26,667 nt of DNA from DASSKP01 sp035695045. Its GTDB lineage: Bacteria > Actinomycetota > Actinomycetes > JAFAQI01. The position numbers and the translations under genes were made by a program. Where the stretch lies: positions 1-26,667 of the forward strand of contig DASSEX010000062.1 of NCBI GenBank assembly GCA_035695045.1, read 5' to 3'. Shown one piece after another: positions 1 through 7,022 of this stretch. Under the pieces are notes generated by a model. It worked only from the letters and a program-made list of their open reading frames with translations, did not search any database and was not told where the DNA came from. Numbering within the stretch: position 1 is the first letter of the stretch; each line of letters opens with the position of its first letter.

Positions 1-2
1 TC

Positions 3-1451
3 GACACGCAGTGCTTCGCGCCGGCCGGACACCCCGACCCTCAGCCGGACAGCAGCGGCCACCCGACCAACCCGGCGTGGATCCAGCGGGACGCGATCAA
101 CCAGTACTGCGCGCTGCTGCGCATCCGCGACCAGCTCTCCAGCCCGGCGTTCGGCTACGGCAACGTCACCGTCGGCGGGCAGCTCTACGCGCAGCAGGCG
201 CAGGAGCAGGCGGCCGACGGTCCCGGTCACCTGCACGGCGGCGTGACGACGCTCATCCCCGCGTCGCAAGGTGCGGACCCGTTCCGGTCGGTCGACCGCT
301 GGCAGCAGCTCACCGGCGGCCGGGCGATCAGGGTGAAGTTCACCTCGCTCGACGGCGCGCAGCTGCGCGGTCACGTCTGGCTGCCGCCGAAGTCGGTGCC
401 GCGACCACGCGGCGGCTACCCCGGCGTCGTCATCACCGACGGGTCGGTGCAGGCCTACGAGAACCTCTACTACTGGGCGGCCGAGGGTCTCGCGCAGTAC
501 GGCTACGAGGTCATGACGTACGACGTCCAGGGGCAGGGCGACTCCGACCTGTTCCCGAAGAGCTGTTCGCCCAGCAGCTGCCCCGGCGTGCCCTACCAGC
601 AGAGCTACAACTTCTACCAAGGCGCCGAGGACTCGCTGAACTACTTCCTGTCGCGGGCGAACCCGGGTCGCGCGTCTCTCGACACCGGTCACGTCGGCAT
701 CGCCGGTCATTCTCTCGGCGCGTCGGCGGTCAGCTGGGTCAGCCAGTGCGACAAGCGCGTGAAGGCCGTCGTCGCGTGGGACGACCTGATCCCGGTCGAC
801 GTGAAGAAGTGCGCGGCGAACGTCACCGTGCCGAAGGCCGACCGAGCGACGCGACTGCACGCACCCGCGCTTGCCACGACCAACGACTACGAGTTCAACG
901 TCCAGCCGGCGACGACCGTGCCCAACCCGCACGGCGACACCAACGCGGGTGGTCTCGACGGTGACGCGGGCTACCAGAGCCTCGCGAAGGCCGGCGTCGA
1001 CACGGAGCTCGTGTCGTTCCGCAACGGAACGCACCTGACCTACACCTACATCGACCTGGTGCTGCCGTCGAACGAGCTCTCCGAACGCTTCGCGTTCTAC
1101 TACACGCTCGCGTGGTTCGACCGCTACCTGCGCGCTGACCGCGACCCCTACACGCCGATGTCGGCGTACCAGCGGTTGACGTCGCTCGGCCACTACGACG
1201 CGAGTGCGGACCGCAACAGCAAGGGCGTGGTGTCGATCGGTGCCGGCATCTTCGACCCGGCGGCTGCGGCGGCGAACCCGACCGATCCGCTGGCGGGCAA
1301 CGTTCCCTATCGCATCGACGGTCTGTCAATCCTCGACTCGCTGTCCTTCTACTACTACAGCCAGTTCCGCCTGCACGACCCGAGTGGACGGCTGCGGACC
1401 TGCACCGACATGCTCGCCAAGTGCCCGAAGGTGGCACCAAAGGTCCCCTGA
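3..1451 (+). CDS. Alpha/beta hydrolase, 5'-truncated by window edge
   Basis: The reading frame is open from the first complete codon, so the true start lies upstream; the GTG at 243 is internal. The fragment is about 482 residues. It shows an alpha/beta-hydrolase core: a strand followed by the nucleophile elbow GHSLG (Ser codon 711-713), then VKAVVAWDD and a late NGTH segment near 1025-1036 that could supply the catalytic His. The fold and the order of motifs suggest a serine hydrolase of the esterase or dienelactone-hydrolase type. Paired Cys residues (CSPSSC near 563-580) and the Tyr/Asn-rich composition suggest an exported protein, but the N-terminus and any signal peptide are outside the window. 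The substrate cannot be inferred. A long hairpin follows the stop codon at 1461-1520. Confidence 0.85.
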   Translation, partial: DTQCFAPAGHPDPQPDSSGHPTNPAWIQRDAINQYCALLRIRDQLSSPAFGYGNVTVGGQLYAQQAQEQAADGPGHLHGGVTTLIPASQGADPFRSVDRWQQLTGGRAIRVKFTSLDGAQLRGHVWLPPKSVPRPRGGYPGVVITDGSVQAYENLYYWAAEGLAQYGYEVMTYDVQGQGDSDLFPKSCSPSSCPGVPYQQSYNFYQGAEDSLNYFLSRANPGRASLDTGHVGIAGHSLGASAVSWVSQCDKRVKAVVAWDDLIPVDVKKCAANVTVPKADRATRLHAPALATTNDYEFNVQPATTVPNPHGDTNAGGLDGDAGYQSLAKAGVDTELVSFRNGTHLTYTYIDLVLPSNELSERFAFYYTLAWFDRYLRADRDPYTPMSAYQRLTSLGHYDASADRNSKGVVSIGAGIFDPAAAAANPTDPLAGNVPYRIDGLSILDSLSFYYYSQFRLHDPSGRLRTCTDMLAKCPKVAPKVP

Positions 1452-1460
1452 CCTGACCCG

Positions 1461-1520
1461 TTGAGTGTGACGTAATCCCCCTTCGGACCCACCTCGGAAG
1501 GGGGACTACGTCGCACTCAA
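1461..1520. terminator. Long inverted repeat (24-bp arms, 12-nt loop) after the hydrolase gene
   Basis: Arms 1461-1484 and 1497-1520 are complementary over 24 positions with only two departures: one G-U wobble and one A-C mismatch in RNA. The loop is 1485-1496. The inner part pairs CCCCCTTC with GAAGGGGG and the outer part TTGAGTG with CACTCAA. It starts 10 nt after the hydrolase stop. It could be a strong intrinsic-type terminator without a U-tract, or a dispersed palindromic element. It ends 8 nt upstream of the -35-like element of the next TetR gene. Confidence 0.6.
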
Positions 1521-1528
1521 CGCAGGCG

Positions 1529-1557
1529 TTGCGTTAGAGGGTGGAACGAATTAGGGT
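1529..1557 (+). promoter_or_regulatory. Putative leaderless promoter of the 1564 TetR gene
   Basis: TTGCGT (1529-1534), a 17-nt spacer and TAGGGT (1552-1557) resemble a sigma-70-type promoter. The -10-like hexamer ends exactly 6 nt before the ATG at 1564 and no Shine-Dalgarno sequence is present, so transcription would begin at or next to the start codon. Confidence 0.45.
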
Positions 1558-1563
1558 CGCGTC

Positions 1564-2133
1564 ATGTCTGTCGCCGCTCGGGTCGTCGGCCGGCCGCGCG
1601 ACCCCCGGGTGGACGAGGCAGTGCGCAGTGCGGCACTCGACCTGCTCGTCGAGGAGGGCTACCAGGCGACGAGCATCCAGGCCATCGCGCGCCGGGCTGG
1701 CGTCAGCGCCCCGAGCATCTACCGGCGGTGGTCGAGCAAGGCCGAGCTGATCGAGGCCGCGGTCTTCCCGAGCGACCTCATGGAGCCCAGCGAGATCGGC
1801 GGCGACCTCGGCACCGAGCTCGCCGACTACTGCCGTCGCATCCTCGGCTACCTCGCGCAACCGGCCGTGCGCGCTGCCGTCCCGGGGCTGCTGAGCGAGT
1901 ACCAGACCGACCCGACGATGTGGCAACGGCTCGTCGAGCGCACCGTCCGGCCGATGCAGGAGTCGTTCGAGGCCTACCTTGCGCGCAACGGTCATCGCCC
2001 GTCGCGCTCGGTCGACACGCTGTTCGAGGTCATGCTCGGAGCGTTGTTCGCCCGCGCGCTCAACGTCGGCGAGGACGGCGCGGAGGAGTTCGCCGGCGAC
2101 GTCGCCGCGATCGCAATGGCGGCGCTCCGATGA
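1564..2133 (+). CDS. TetR/AcrR family transcriptional regulator
   Basis: This 189-residue protein has the TetR layout. The N-terminal DNA-binding helices include a helix-turn-helix around residues 38-60 (IQAIARRAGVSAPSIYRRWSSKAELI). A divergent helical ligand-binding domain follows, with the TetR C-terminal-type segment near LLSEYQTDPTMWQRLVERTVRPM. The ATG at 1564 is preferred because a -10-like TAGGGT lies 6 nt upstream. The stop overlaps the start of the kinase-like gene by ATGA, so it is the first gene of a three-gene unit and probably controls it, the usual arrangement for TetR regulators. The ligand is unknown; a CoA-linked or lipidic metabolite is a guess from the neighbours. Confidence 0.93.
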   Translation: MSVAARVVGRPRDPRVDEAVRSAALDLLVEEGYQATSIQAIARRAGVSAPSIYRRWSSKAELIEAAVFPSDLMEPSEIGGDLGTELADYCRRILGYLAQPAVRAAVPGLLSEYQTDPTMWQRLVERTVRPMQESFEAYLARNGHRPSRSVDTLFEVMLGALFARALNVGEDGAEEFAGDVAAIAMAALR

Positions 2134-3248
2134 CGGCGACGTCCGACACGGGCGCGCCGATGCGTCGCAGCAGTCGCGACCCGGAGACGGTGCGGGCCTC
2201 CCTCGAGCGATGGCTGATGTCGGTCGTCGGTGCCGACGCCGCTCCCAGCGTGCGCAACGTGCGCGGCACGGACGCCAACGGGATGTCGAGCGACACCGTT
2301 CTCTTCGACGCGACGTGGCAGGACAGCGACGGCACGGGCCGCGACGAGTCACTGGTTGCCCGTGTCGCGCCGGACGCGGCCGACGTACCCGTGTTCCCGA
2401 CCTACGACATGCAGGGTCAGTTCGACGTCGTACGCCTGGCCGGTGAGCTCTCCGGCGCCCCGGTCCCGGACACGCTGTGGTGCGAGACCGGCACGGCTGC
2501 GCTCGGTGCGCCCTTCTTCGTCATGCGTCGCGTCGACGGCGAGATCCCGCCGGACGTGCTGCCCTACCCCTTCGGCGGCAACTGGCTGTACGACGCCCCG
2601 CGGACTGACCAGCAACGACTGCAGGACACAACCGTCGAGGCGATCGCGGCGCTGCATGCGATCGACCGGCCGACCGAGCGCTTCGAGTTCCTCGAGCGGC
2701 CACAGGCGGGTGACACGCATCTGCGCCGGCACGTCGCCCACACCCGCGAGTGGTACGACATGGTCGCGCGCGAAGGCGGCCGGTCACCTCTCGTCGAGCG
2801 CGGCTTCGCCTGGCTCGACCAGCACTGGCCGGAGCACGAGAGCGATCCCGTGCTCTCTTGGGGCGACTCACGCATCGGCAACGTCATCTACCGCGACTTC
2901 CGGCCGGTCGCGCTGCTCGACTGGGAGATGGCCGGGCTCGGACCGCGCGAGCTCGATGTCGCGTGGCTGGTCTTCGCGCACGAGGTGTTCCAGGAGCTGT
3001 CGACATCGCTCGGGCTCGAGGGGATGCCGGACTTCCTGCGCGTAAACGATGTGTGCACGCACTACGAGTCGCTCACCGGCTACGCGCCGCGCGACATCGA
3101 CTTCTACCGGCGCTACGCCGCGCTGCAGTGGGGCATCGTCTTCCTGCGGACCGGGCAACGCCAGACGCACTTCGGCGAACGCGAGGCACCGGCCGACCCC
3201 GAGGAGCTCATCTACAACCGCGCCCAGCTCGACCGGCTGTTCACCTAG
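2130..3248 (+). CDS. Phosphotransferase (APH/ACAD10-11 kinase-like) family protein
   Basis: A 372-residue protein with the aminoglycoside-phosphotransferase/choline-kinase fold. The N-lobe includes the strand ESLVARVAP (residues 73-81) and the hinge segment PFFVMRRVDGEIPPD (128-142). The catalytic loop WGDSRIGN (244-251) has the catalytic Asp and the metal-binding Asn, with Trp where classical APH enzymes have His. The Mg-binding segment is LLDWEMAGLGP (262-272). This sub-type is typical of actinobacterial kinases near acyl-CoA genes and of the N-terminal kinase domain of ACAD10/ACAD11, which phosphorylates hydroxyacyl substrates. A small-molecule or hydroxyacyl kinase is therefore likelier than a drug-resistance enzyme; that is inference. 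ATG 2130 overlaps the TetR stop (ATGA), indicating translational coupling. Confidence 0.88.
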   Translation: MTATSDTGAPMRRSSRDPETVRASLERWLMSVVGADAAPSVRNVRGTDANGMSSDTVLFDATWQDSDGTGRDESLVARVAPDAADVPVFPTYDMQGQFDVVRLAGELSGAPVPDTLWCETGTAALGAPFFVMRRVDGEIPPDVLPYPFGGNWLYDAPRTDQQRLQDTTVEAIAALHAIDRPTERFEFLERPQAGDTHLRRHVAHTREWYDMVAREGGRSPLVERGFAWLDQHWPEHESDPVLSWGDSRIGNVIYRDFRPVALLDWEMAGLGPRELDVAWLVFAHEVFQELSTSLGLEGMPDFLRVNDVCTHYESLTGYAPRDIDFYRRYAALQWGIVFLRTGQRQTHFGEREAPADPEELIYNRAQLDRLFT

Positions 3249-3270
3249 AGACCTCCTGGGGGACGTTCGC

Positions 3271-4374
3271 ATGCCTGCACCGCTCGACGAGTACCCGCTG
3301 CACCAGACACCGCTGTCGCTCTCCTACGTCGGGTCGAGCGACCGCAACTTCTACGACCGCGGCTACTTCAACGCGCACGACCGCGACGGCGGGACCTTCC
3401 TGGTCACCGGGCTCGGCTTCTACCCGAACCTCGGCGTCAAGGACGCGTACGCCGCCGTGCGGCGCGGTGACAAGCAGTGGGTCGTGCGGTGTTCGGACGC
3501 GATCGACGACGACCGGCTGCACCCGTCGGTGGGGCCCTACCGGATCGAGGTCGTCGAGCCGTTGCATCGCGTGCGGATCGTGTGCGACGCGGCGGCCCAG
3601 GGCATCGCGTTCGACCTGACGTGGCAGGGGTCGTTTCCGGCGATCGACGAGGAGCGGCACCAGATGCGGGCAGGTCGCCGCGCGATCATCGACACCTGGC
3701 GGTTCGCGCAGCTCGGCACCTGGAGCGGCACGCTGCACGTGGACGGCCTCGACACGCAGGTGGACCCCGACGTCTGGGTCGGCAGCCGCGACCGCTCGTG
3801 GGGCATCCGCCCGGTCGGGGAGAGCGAGCCTCCAGGCCGGCCGGCGAACGATGACTCGTTCGGCTTCTGGTGGCTCTACGTCCCGTTGCGGTTCGAACAG
3901 TTCGCGATCGTGCTGATCGCGCAGGAGGACGGCTCCGGGCACCGGACGTTGAACGACGCGGTGCGGGTGTGGAAGGACGGCCGGGTCGACCAGCTCGGCT
4001 GGCCGCGCGTTCAGATCGACTACCGCTCCGGCACCCGCCACCCGGAGCACGCGCTCATCCACCTCACCGAACGTGACGGTTCACCTGTGACCATCGACGT
4101 CCAACCGTCGGTCGCCGTTCCGCTGCACGTCGGCTGCGGCTACGGCGGTGACTCCGACTGGCTGCACGGTTCGTGGCGCGGTGAGAAGTGGATCGAAGGC
4201 GCTGTCTACGACTTCAGCGACCCGGCCGTCGCAGGCCGCGTGCCGTGGGGAGTCATCGACTACGTCGCACGCGCGACGTGCGGGGATGCCGTCGGCTGGG
4301 GGTTGTTCGAGCACGGCACCATCGGCCGGCACCAGCCGAGCGGTTTCACAGACCTGGGATCCGTGGCGCCGTAG
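3271..4374 (+). CDS. AttH/CrtC-like two-domain lipocalin-fold protein, function unknown
   Basis: A 367-residue protein without signal peptide or membrane segment, rich in Trp, Tyr and charged residues. The segment WVGSRDRSWGIRP (residues 169-181) resembles the G-x-RD-x-SWG signature of AttH and hydroxyneurosporene-synthase (CrtC)-like proteins, and many beta-strand-like stretches follow. Related actinobacterial proteins usually carry DUF names and commonly sit beside kinase-like and TetR genes. ATG 3271 follows a G-rich region (GGGGGACG) that can serve as ribosome binding site, 22 nt after the kinase stop, so it belongs to the same unit. CrtC-type proteins hydrate double bonds in terpenoids. 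Whether this one is a hydratase or a lipid carrier cannot be decided here. Confidence 0.75.
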   Translation: MPAPLDEYPLHQTPLSLSYVGSSDRNFYDRGYFNAHDRDGGTFLVTGLGFYPNLGVKDAYAAVRRGDKQWVVRCSDAIDDDRLHPSVGPYRIEVVEPLHRVRIVCDAAAQGIAFDLTWQGSFPAIDEERHQMRAGRRAIIDTWRFAQLGTWSGTLHVDGLDTQVDPDVWVGSRDRSWGIRPVGESEPPGRPANDDSFGFWWLYVPLRFEQFAIVLIAQEDGSGHRTLNDAVRVWKDGRVDQLGWPRVQIDYRSGTRHPEHALIHLTERDGSPVTIDVQPSVAVPLHVGCGYGGDSDWLHGSWRGEKWIEGAVYDFSDPAVAGRVPWGVIDYVARATCGDAVGWGLFEHGTIGRHQPSGFTDLGSVAP

Positions 4375-4589
4375 CCCCCCAGCACTGACCTACTTCGCTC
4401 GCCGGAAGCCCGGGGCGGCCAGCGGCCCAGCGCACGCCGCGGCGGTCAGGACGATGGCGATTGACGCGGTCCGTGTCCGCGTGCGGCAATGCTGGCACTT
4501 CCCCGATCTTCAGGTAACCCTCACGCGCTCCTGGTCGTGTCTTGAGCGGGCCCGCTGTGCGCGAGTCCTGCTCAACCTCGGGAGGGCCG
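4375..4589. other. Non-coding interval, little recognisable
   Basis: I see no convincing gene between the AttH-like stop and 4590. The interval contains a 12-bp perfect palindrome AGCGGGCCCGCT (4545-4556), probably chance in such GC-rich DNA. It also has an isolated TTGACG (4461-4466) that could be a -35 element, but no good -10 stands at the right distance. Confidence 0.5.
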
Positions 4590-4790
4590 GTGCCCCAGCC
4601 GCTGCCGGATCTGACGCCGTACCGTCGACAGCCTGCCCGCACAGTGCTGTTGCTCGACTTCAGGCGCTATCGGACGCACCGCGGCCAGCTGCTCTACGCC
4701 GACCGGATACTGCTCGCGGGAAGATGGACGCCGGTCGTCCGTGTTCGGCTGCGTCAGCCGCGCGCCGCCGACGGAGCCACCGAGATCTGA
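4590..4790 (+). CDS. Putative small basic protein (66 aa), hypothetical
   Basis: A GTG start at 4590 is preceded by a good ribosome binding site (GGGAGG, about 4 nt upstream). The frame runs 66 residues to a TGA at 4788-4790, just before the convergent ABM-like gene. About 80 % of third positions are G/C, somewhat lower than in the neighbouring genes. The product is basic, with an N-terminal Pro-rich part and LLLDFRRYRTHRGQLLYADRILLAG in the middle. I recognise no family. It may be real or chance. Confidence 0.4.
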   Translation: MPQPLPDLTPYRRQPARTVLLLDFRRYRTHRGQLLYADRILLAGRWTPVVRVRLRQPRAADGATEI

Positions 4791-4796
4791 AGCCGG

Positions 4797-5081
4797 CTAC
4801 GGCTGCAGCAGGTCGTAGACCTCGTTGATCTCGACACGGGGCGCCGACGGCATCGACTCGACCGCAGCCTTGATCGCGGGCATCAACCGCTCGTCGCGGA
4901 AGCGCATCAACGCCTCCTGCGACTCCCACACGTCGACGACCCGCCAGCCCGACTCGGTGGGTCCGGCCGTGTGGATGATCAGACCGGCCGGTGGTTCCTC
5001 ACGCGCCTTGAGGAACTCGTTGATCCGGTCGTAGAGCTGTTGGTTGCCGCCCTCGACGTCCTGCACCATGACCACGGCCAT
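4797..5081 (-). CDS. Antibiotic biosynthesis monooxygenase (ABM)-like dimeric alpha/beta-barrel protein
   Basis: A 94-residue protein beginning MAVVMVQDVEGG, with the middle segment GLIIHTAGPTESGWRVVDVWESQEALMRFRDERL. This is the pattern of small ferredoxin-like (dimeric alpha/beta barrel) ABM-type proteins: a beta strand ending in a His, then VVDVWES and an amphipathic helix. Members range from quinol monooxygenases to proteins with no known activity, so the role is open. The ATG at 5081 has a purine-rich ribosome binding site upstream on the minus strand (GGACGGAGG). It is divergent from tesB across 113 bp and convergent with the weak ORF at 4590. Confidence 0.8.
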   Translation of the reverse strand: MAVVMVQDVEGGNQQLYDRINEFLKAREEPPAGLIIHTAGPTESGWRVVDVWESQEALMRFRDERLMPAIKAAVESMPSAPRVEINEVYDLLQP

Positions 5082-5182
5082 CCCTGCCTCCGTCCCTGCG
5101 CAGCGAGAGCATCATCGCCGCTTCTGCCTCTGGGGGCCAGTGGTCGCCGACCCGCCCGGCCGCGACACAGGCACGACGCTGC

Positions 5183-5188
5183 GACAAT
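5183..5188 (+). promoter_or_regulatory. -10-like element of tesB (probably leaderless)
   Basis: GACAAT ends 6 nt before the GTG start at 5195 and there is no Shine-Dalgarno sequence. The spacing matches the other leaderless-type promoters in this window. Confidence 0.35.
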
Positions 5189-5194
5189 CACGGC

Positions 5195-6070
5195 GTGACG
5201 ACGGAGGACCAGCCGCTCGACCTGTTGCTCAAGCTGCTCGACATCGAGCGGCTCGAGGACACGTTGTTCCGCGGCCTGTCCCCCGACACCTCGGTCCAGC
5301 GCGTCTTCGGCGGGCAGGTCGCGGGGCAGGCGCTGGTCGCCGGCGGCCGCACGGTCGACCCCGAGCGACGTGTGCACTCGCTGCACGCCTACTTCCTGCA
5401 TGCCGGGGACCCGTCGGTGCCGCTCATCTACAGCGTCGACGTCACCCGTGACACCCGGACGATGAGCACGCGACGCGTCACGGCGACACAGCATGGGCGT
5501 GCCGTCTTCGTCCTGACCGCGTCGTTCATGCTTCCGGAGGACGGCGTCGAGCATCAGGACCCGATGCCCGCAGCGCCGGATCCCGAGTCGCTTCCGACGT
5601 GGGAGGAGCGCTGGGCGCCCCTCGCCGGCAAGTTCCCGAACCGTCGCCGGCAGCCACGTCCGATCGACCTGCGGTACGTCGACGATCCGTGGCCGATCGC
5701 CGCCGCGAAGGGCGAGTCGGGCGGCCGTGACCCGAACTCCCAGGTCTGGATCCGCGCGGCCGGCGACCTCCCGGTTGATCCGCTGCTGCACGTCTGCGTC
5801 CTCGCCTACGCGAGCGACATGACACTGCTCGACTCGGTGCTGCTCCCCCACGGCATCGACTTCTCCGACGGCAATGTCTTCATCGCGAGCCTCGACCACG
5901 CGATGTGGTTCCACGCCGACTTCCGCGCCGACCAGTGGCTGCTCTACGACCAGCACTCGCCCTGGGCCGGCGGGGCCCGCGGTCTCGGCACCGGCGGCAT
6001 CTACACGCAGGACGGTCGGCGGATCTGCTCCGTCGTCCAGGAAGGTCTCGTCCGCCACCGCCGCAGCTGA
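5195..6070 (+). CDS. tesB: Acyl-CoA thioesterase II
   Basis: This 291-residue protein has the length and motifs of TesB, a double-hotdog thioesterase that hydrolyses medium- and long-chain acyl-CoA to free acid and CoA. The N-terminal hotdog carries RVFGGQVAGQAL and VHSLHAYFLHAGD. The C-terminal hotdog carries the catalytic positions known from E. coli TesB: Asp208 in LAYASD, Ser232 in ASLDHAMWFH (where E. coli has Thr), and Gln282 in VQEGLVRH. IYTQDG is also conserved. The protein is soluble and cytoplasmic. In this setting it could release CoA from dead-end acyl-CoA intermediates. The GTG start at 5195 is supported by the upstream -10-like GACAAT. Confidence 0.95.
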   Translation: MTTEDQPLDLLLKLLDIERLEDTLFRGLSPDTSVQRVFGGQVAGQALVAGGRTVDPERRVHSLHAYFLHAGDPSVPLIYSVDVTRDTRTMSTRRVTATQHGRAVFVLTASFMLPEDGVEHQDPMPAAPDPESLPTWEERWAPLAGKFPNRRRQPRPIDLRYVDDPWPIAAAKGESGGRDPNSQVWIRAAGDLPVDPLLHVCVLAYASDMTLLDSVLLPHGIDFSDGNVFIASLDHAMWFHADFRADQWLLYDQHSPWAGGARGLGTGGIYTQDGRRICSVVQEGLVRHRRS

Positions 6071-6086
6071 GGCCCGCTGCGGCGGC

Positions 6087-6092
6087 TAACAT
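6087..6092 (+). promoter_or_regulatory. -10-like element of the 6123 SDR operon
   Basis: TAACAT (6087-6092) fits the TANNNT -10 pattern. A transcript from it would start near 6099, inside the palindrome 6092-6108, so a bound repressor would block initiation. Confidence 0.4.
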
Positions 6093-6108
6093 CTGACGGG
6101 TCGTCAGA
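6092..6108. promoter_or_regulatory. 17-bp palindromic operator, site 1
   Basis: TCTGACG-GGT-CGTCAGA is a perfect 7-bp inverted repeat with a 3-bp spacer, extended to 8-bp arms by flanking A and T. It lies 14 bp upstream of the ATG at 6123. The reverse complement is identical to site 3 at 18561-18577, and the site closely resembles site 2 at 13443-13459. Size and symmetry fit a TetR-family operator. Confidence 0.75.
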
Positions 6109-6122
6109 TTTGCGGAGGGGAC

Positions 6123-7022
6123 ATGGCGCGGTATCTCGTCACGGGCGTCACGAGCGACGTCGCGCGACCGGTCGCGGAAGCGCTGGCCAAGGAGCACGAG
6201 GTCATCGGCGCCGCCCGCTTCCGCGACGACTCCGCGCGCGAACCGCTCCACGCCGCGGGCATCAGGACCGCTCGCCTCGACCTCGTCAAGGGCGACCTGA
6301 GCGACCTGCCGGAACAGGTCGACTACGTGCTGCACTTCGCCGTGGTGAAGAGCCAGAAGTGGGGGGTGGACCTCGACGGGAACGTCGGCGGCCTCGCGCT
6401 GCTGATGGAGAGGTACGCCGACGCGCGCGCCTTCCTGCACTGCAGCACGACCGCGGTCTACCAGCCGGACGGGCACACCGCCTTCACCGAGGACTCCCCT
6501 CTCGGCGACAGCCACCGCAACTACTTCCTGCCGACCTACTCGATCTGCAAGATCGCCGCCGAAGCCGTCGCCCGGCACGGCGCGCGGCGCTGGGACCTGC
6601 CGACGACGATCGCCCGGCTCAACGTGCCGTACGGCGACGGGTGGGGCTGGCCGATGATCCAGCTGGCGATGGCCGAAGCCGGACACCAGGTCGTCGTGCA
6701 CCCCGATGCGCCGAGCGAGTTCCACCCGATCCACTCCGACGACATCGTGGCGACGGTGCCGAAGCTGCTCGACGTCGCGAGCGTGCCCGCGACCATCGTC
6801 AACTGGGGCGGCGACGAGCGGGTCAGCGTCGAGGAGTGGATGGCATATCTCGGCGAGCTCACCGGCGTCACTCCGGAGCTCGTCCCCGGCGAGCAGTCGC
6901 TCGCGAGTGTCTGCCTCGACCTGACCCGCATGCACGAGCTGATCGGGCACACCACGATCGGCTGGCGGGAGGGCTTCCGCCGCATGGTCGCCGGAAAGCA
7001 GCCTGACCTGCAGCCCACGTGA
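6123..7022 (+). CDS. NAD-dependent epimerase/dehydratase-family (extended SDR) protein
   Basis: A 299-residue extended short-chain dehydrogenase. The N-terminal nucleotide-binding segment is YLVTGVTSDVA (residues 4-14), where the usual TGxxGxxG glycines are partly replaced. Other features are a strand ending HCSTTAVYQ (106-114), the catalytic Tyr139-x3-Lys143 (YSICK), and RLNVPYGDGWGWP (165-177) after it. The likely reaction is NAD(P)-dependent redox or epimerisation of a hydroxylated substrate; the substrate is unknown. A clear Shine-Dalgarno (GGAGGGG) supports ATG 6123. The gene is controlled by the palindrome just upstream and its stop overlaps the ferredoxin reductase start (GTGA), so the two are co-expressed. 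Confidence 0.88.
   Translation: MARYLVTGVTSDVARPVAEALAKEHEVIGAARFRDDSAREPLHAAGIRTARLDLVKGDLSDLPEQVDYVLHFAVVKSQKWGVDLDGNVGGLALLMERYADARAFLHCSTTAVYQPDGHTAFTEDSPLGDSHRNYFLPTYSICKIAAEAVARHGARRWDLPTTIARLNVPYGDGWGWPMIQLAMAEAGHQVVVHPDAPSEFHPIHSDDIVATVPKLLDVASVPATIVNWGGDERVSVEEWMAYLGELTGVTPELVPGEQSLASVCLDLTRMHELIGHTTIGWREGFRRMVAGKQPDLQPT

Noticed and set aside
3241..4062. Minus-strand frame opposite the AttH-like gene
   Set aside because: Val/Arg/Asp-rich shadow; the plus strand has a ribosome binding site, conserved signature and operon context.
4545..4556. Perfect 12-bp palindrome AGCGGGCCCGCT
   Set aside because: Composed only of G/C-rich complementary runs that arise often by chance at this base composition; no gene context supports an operator.
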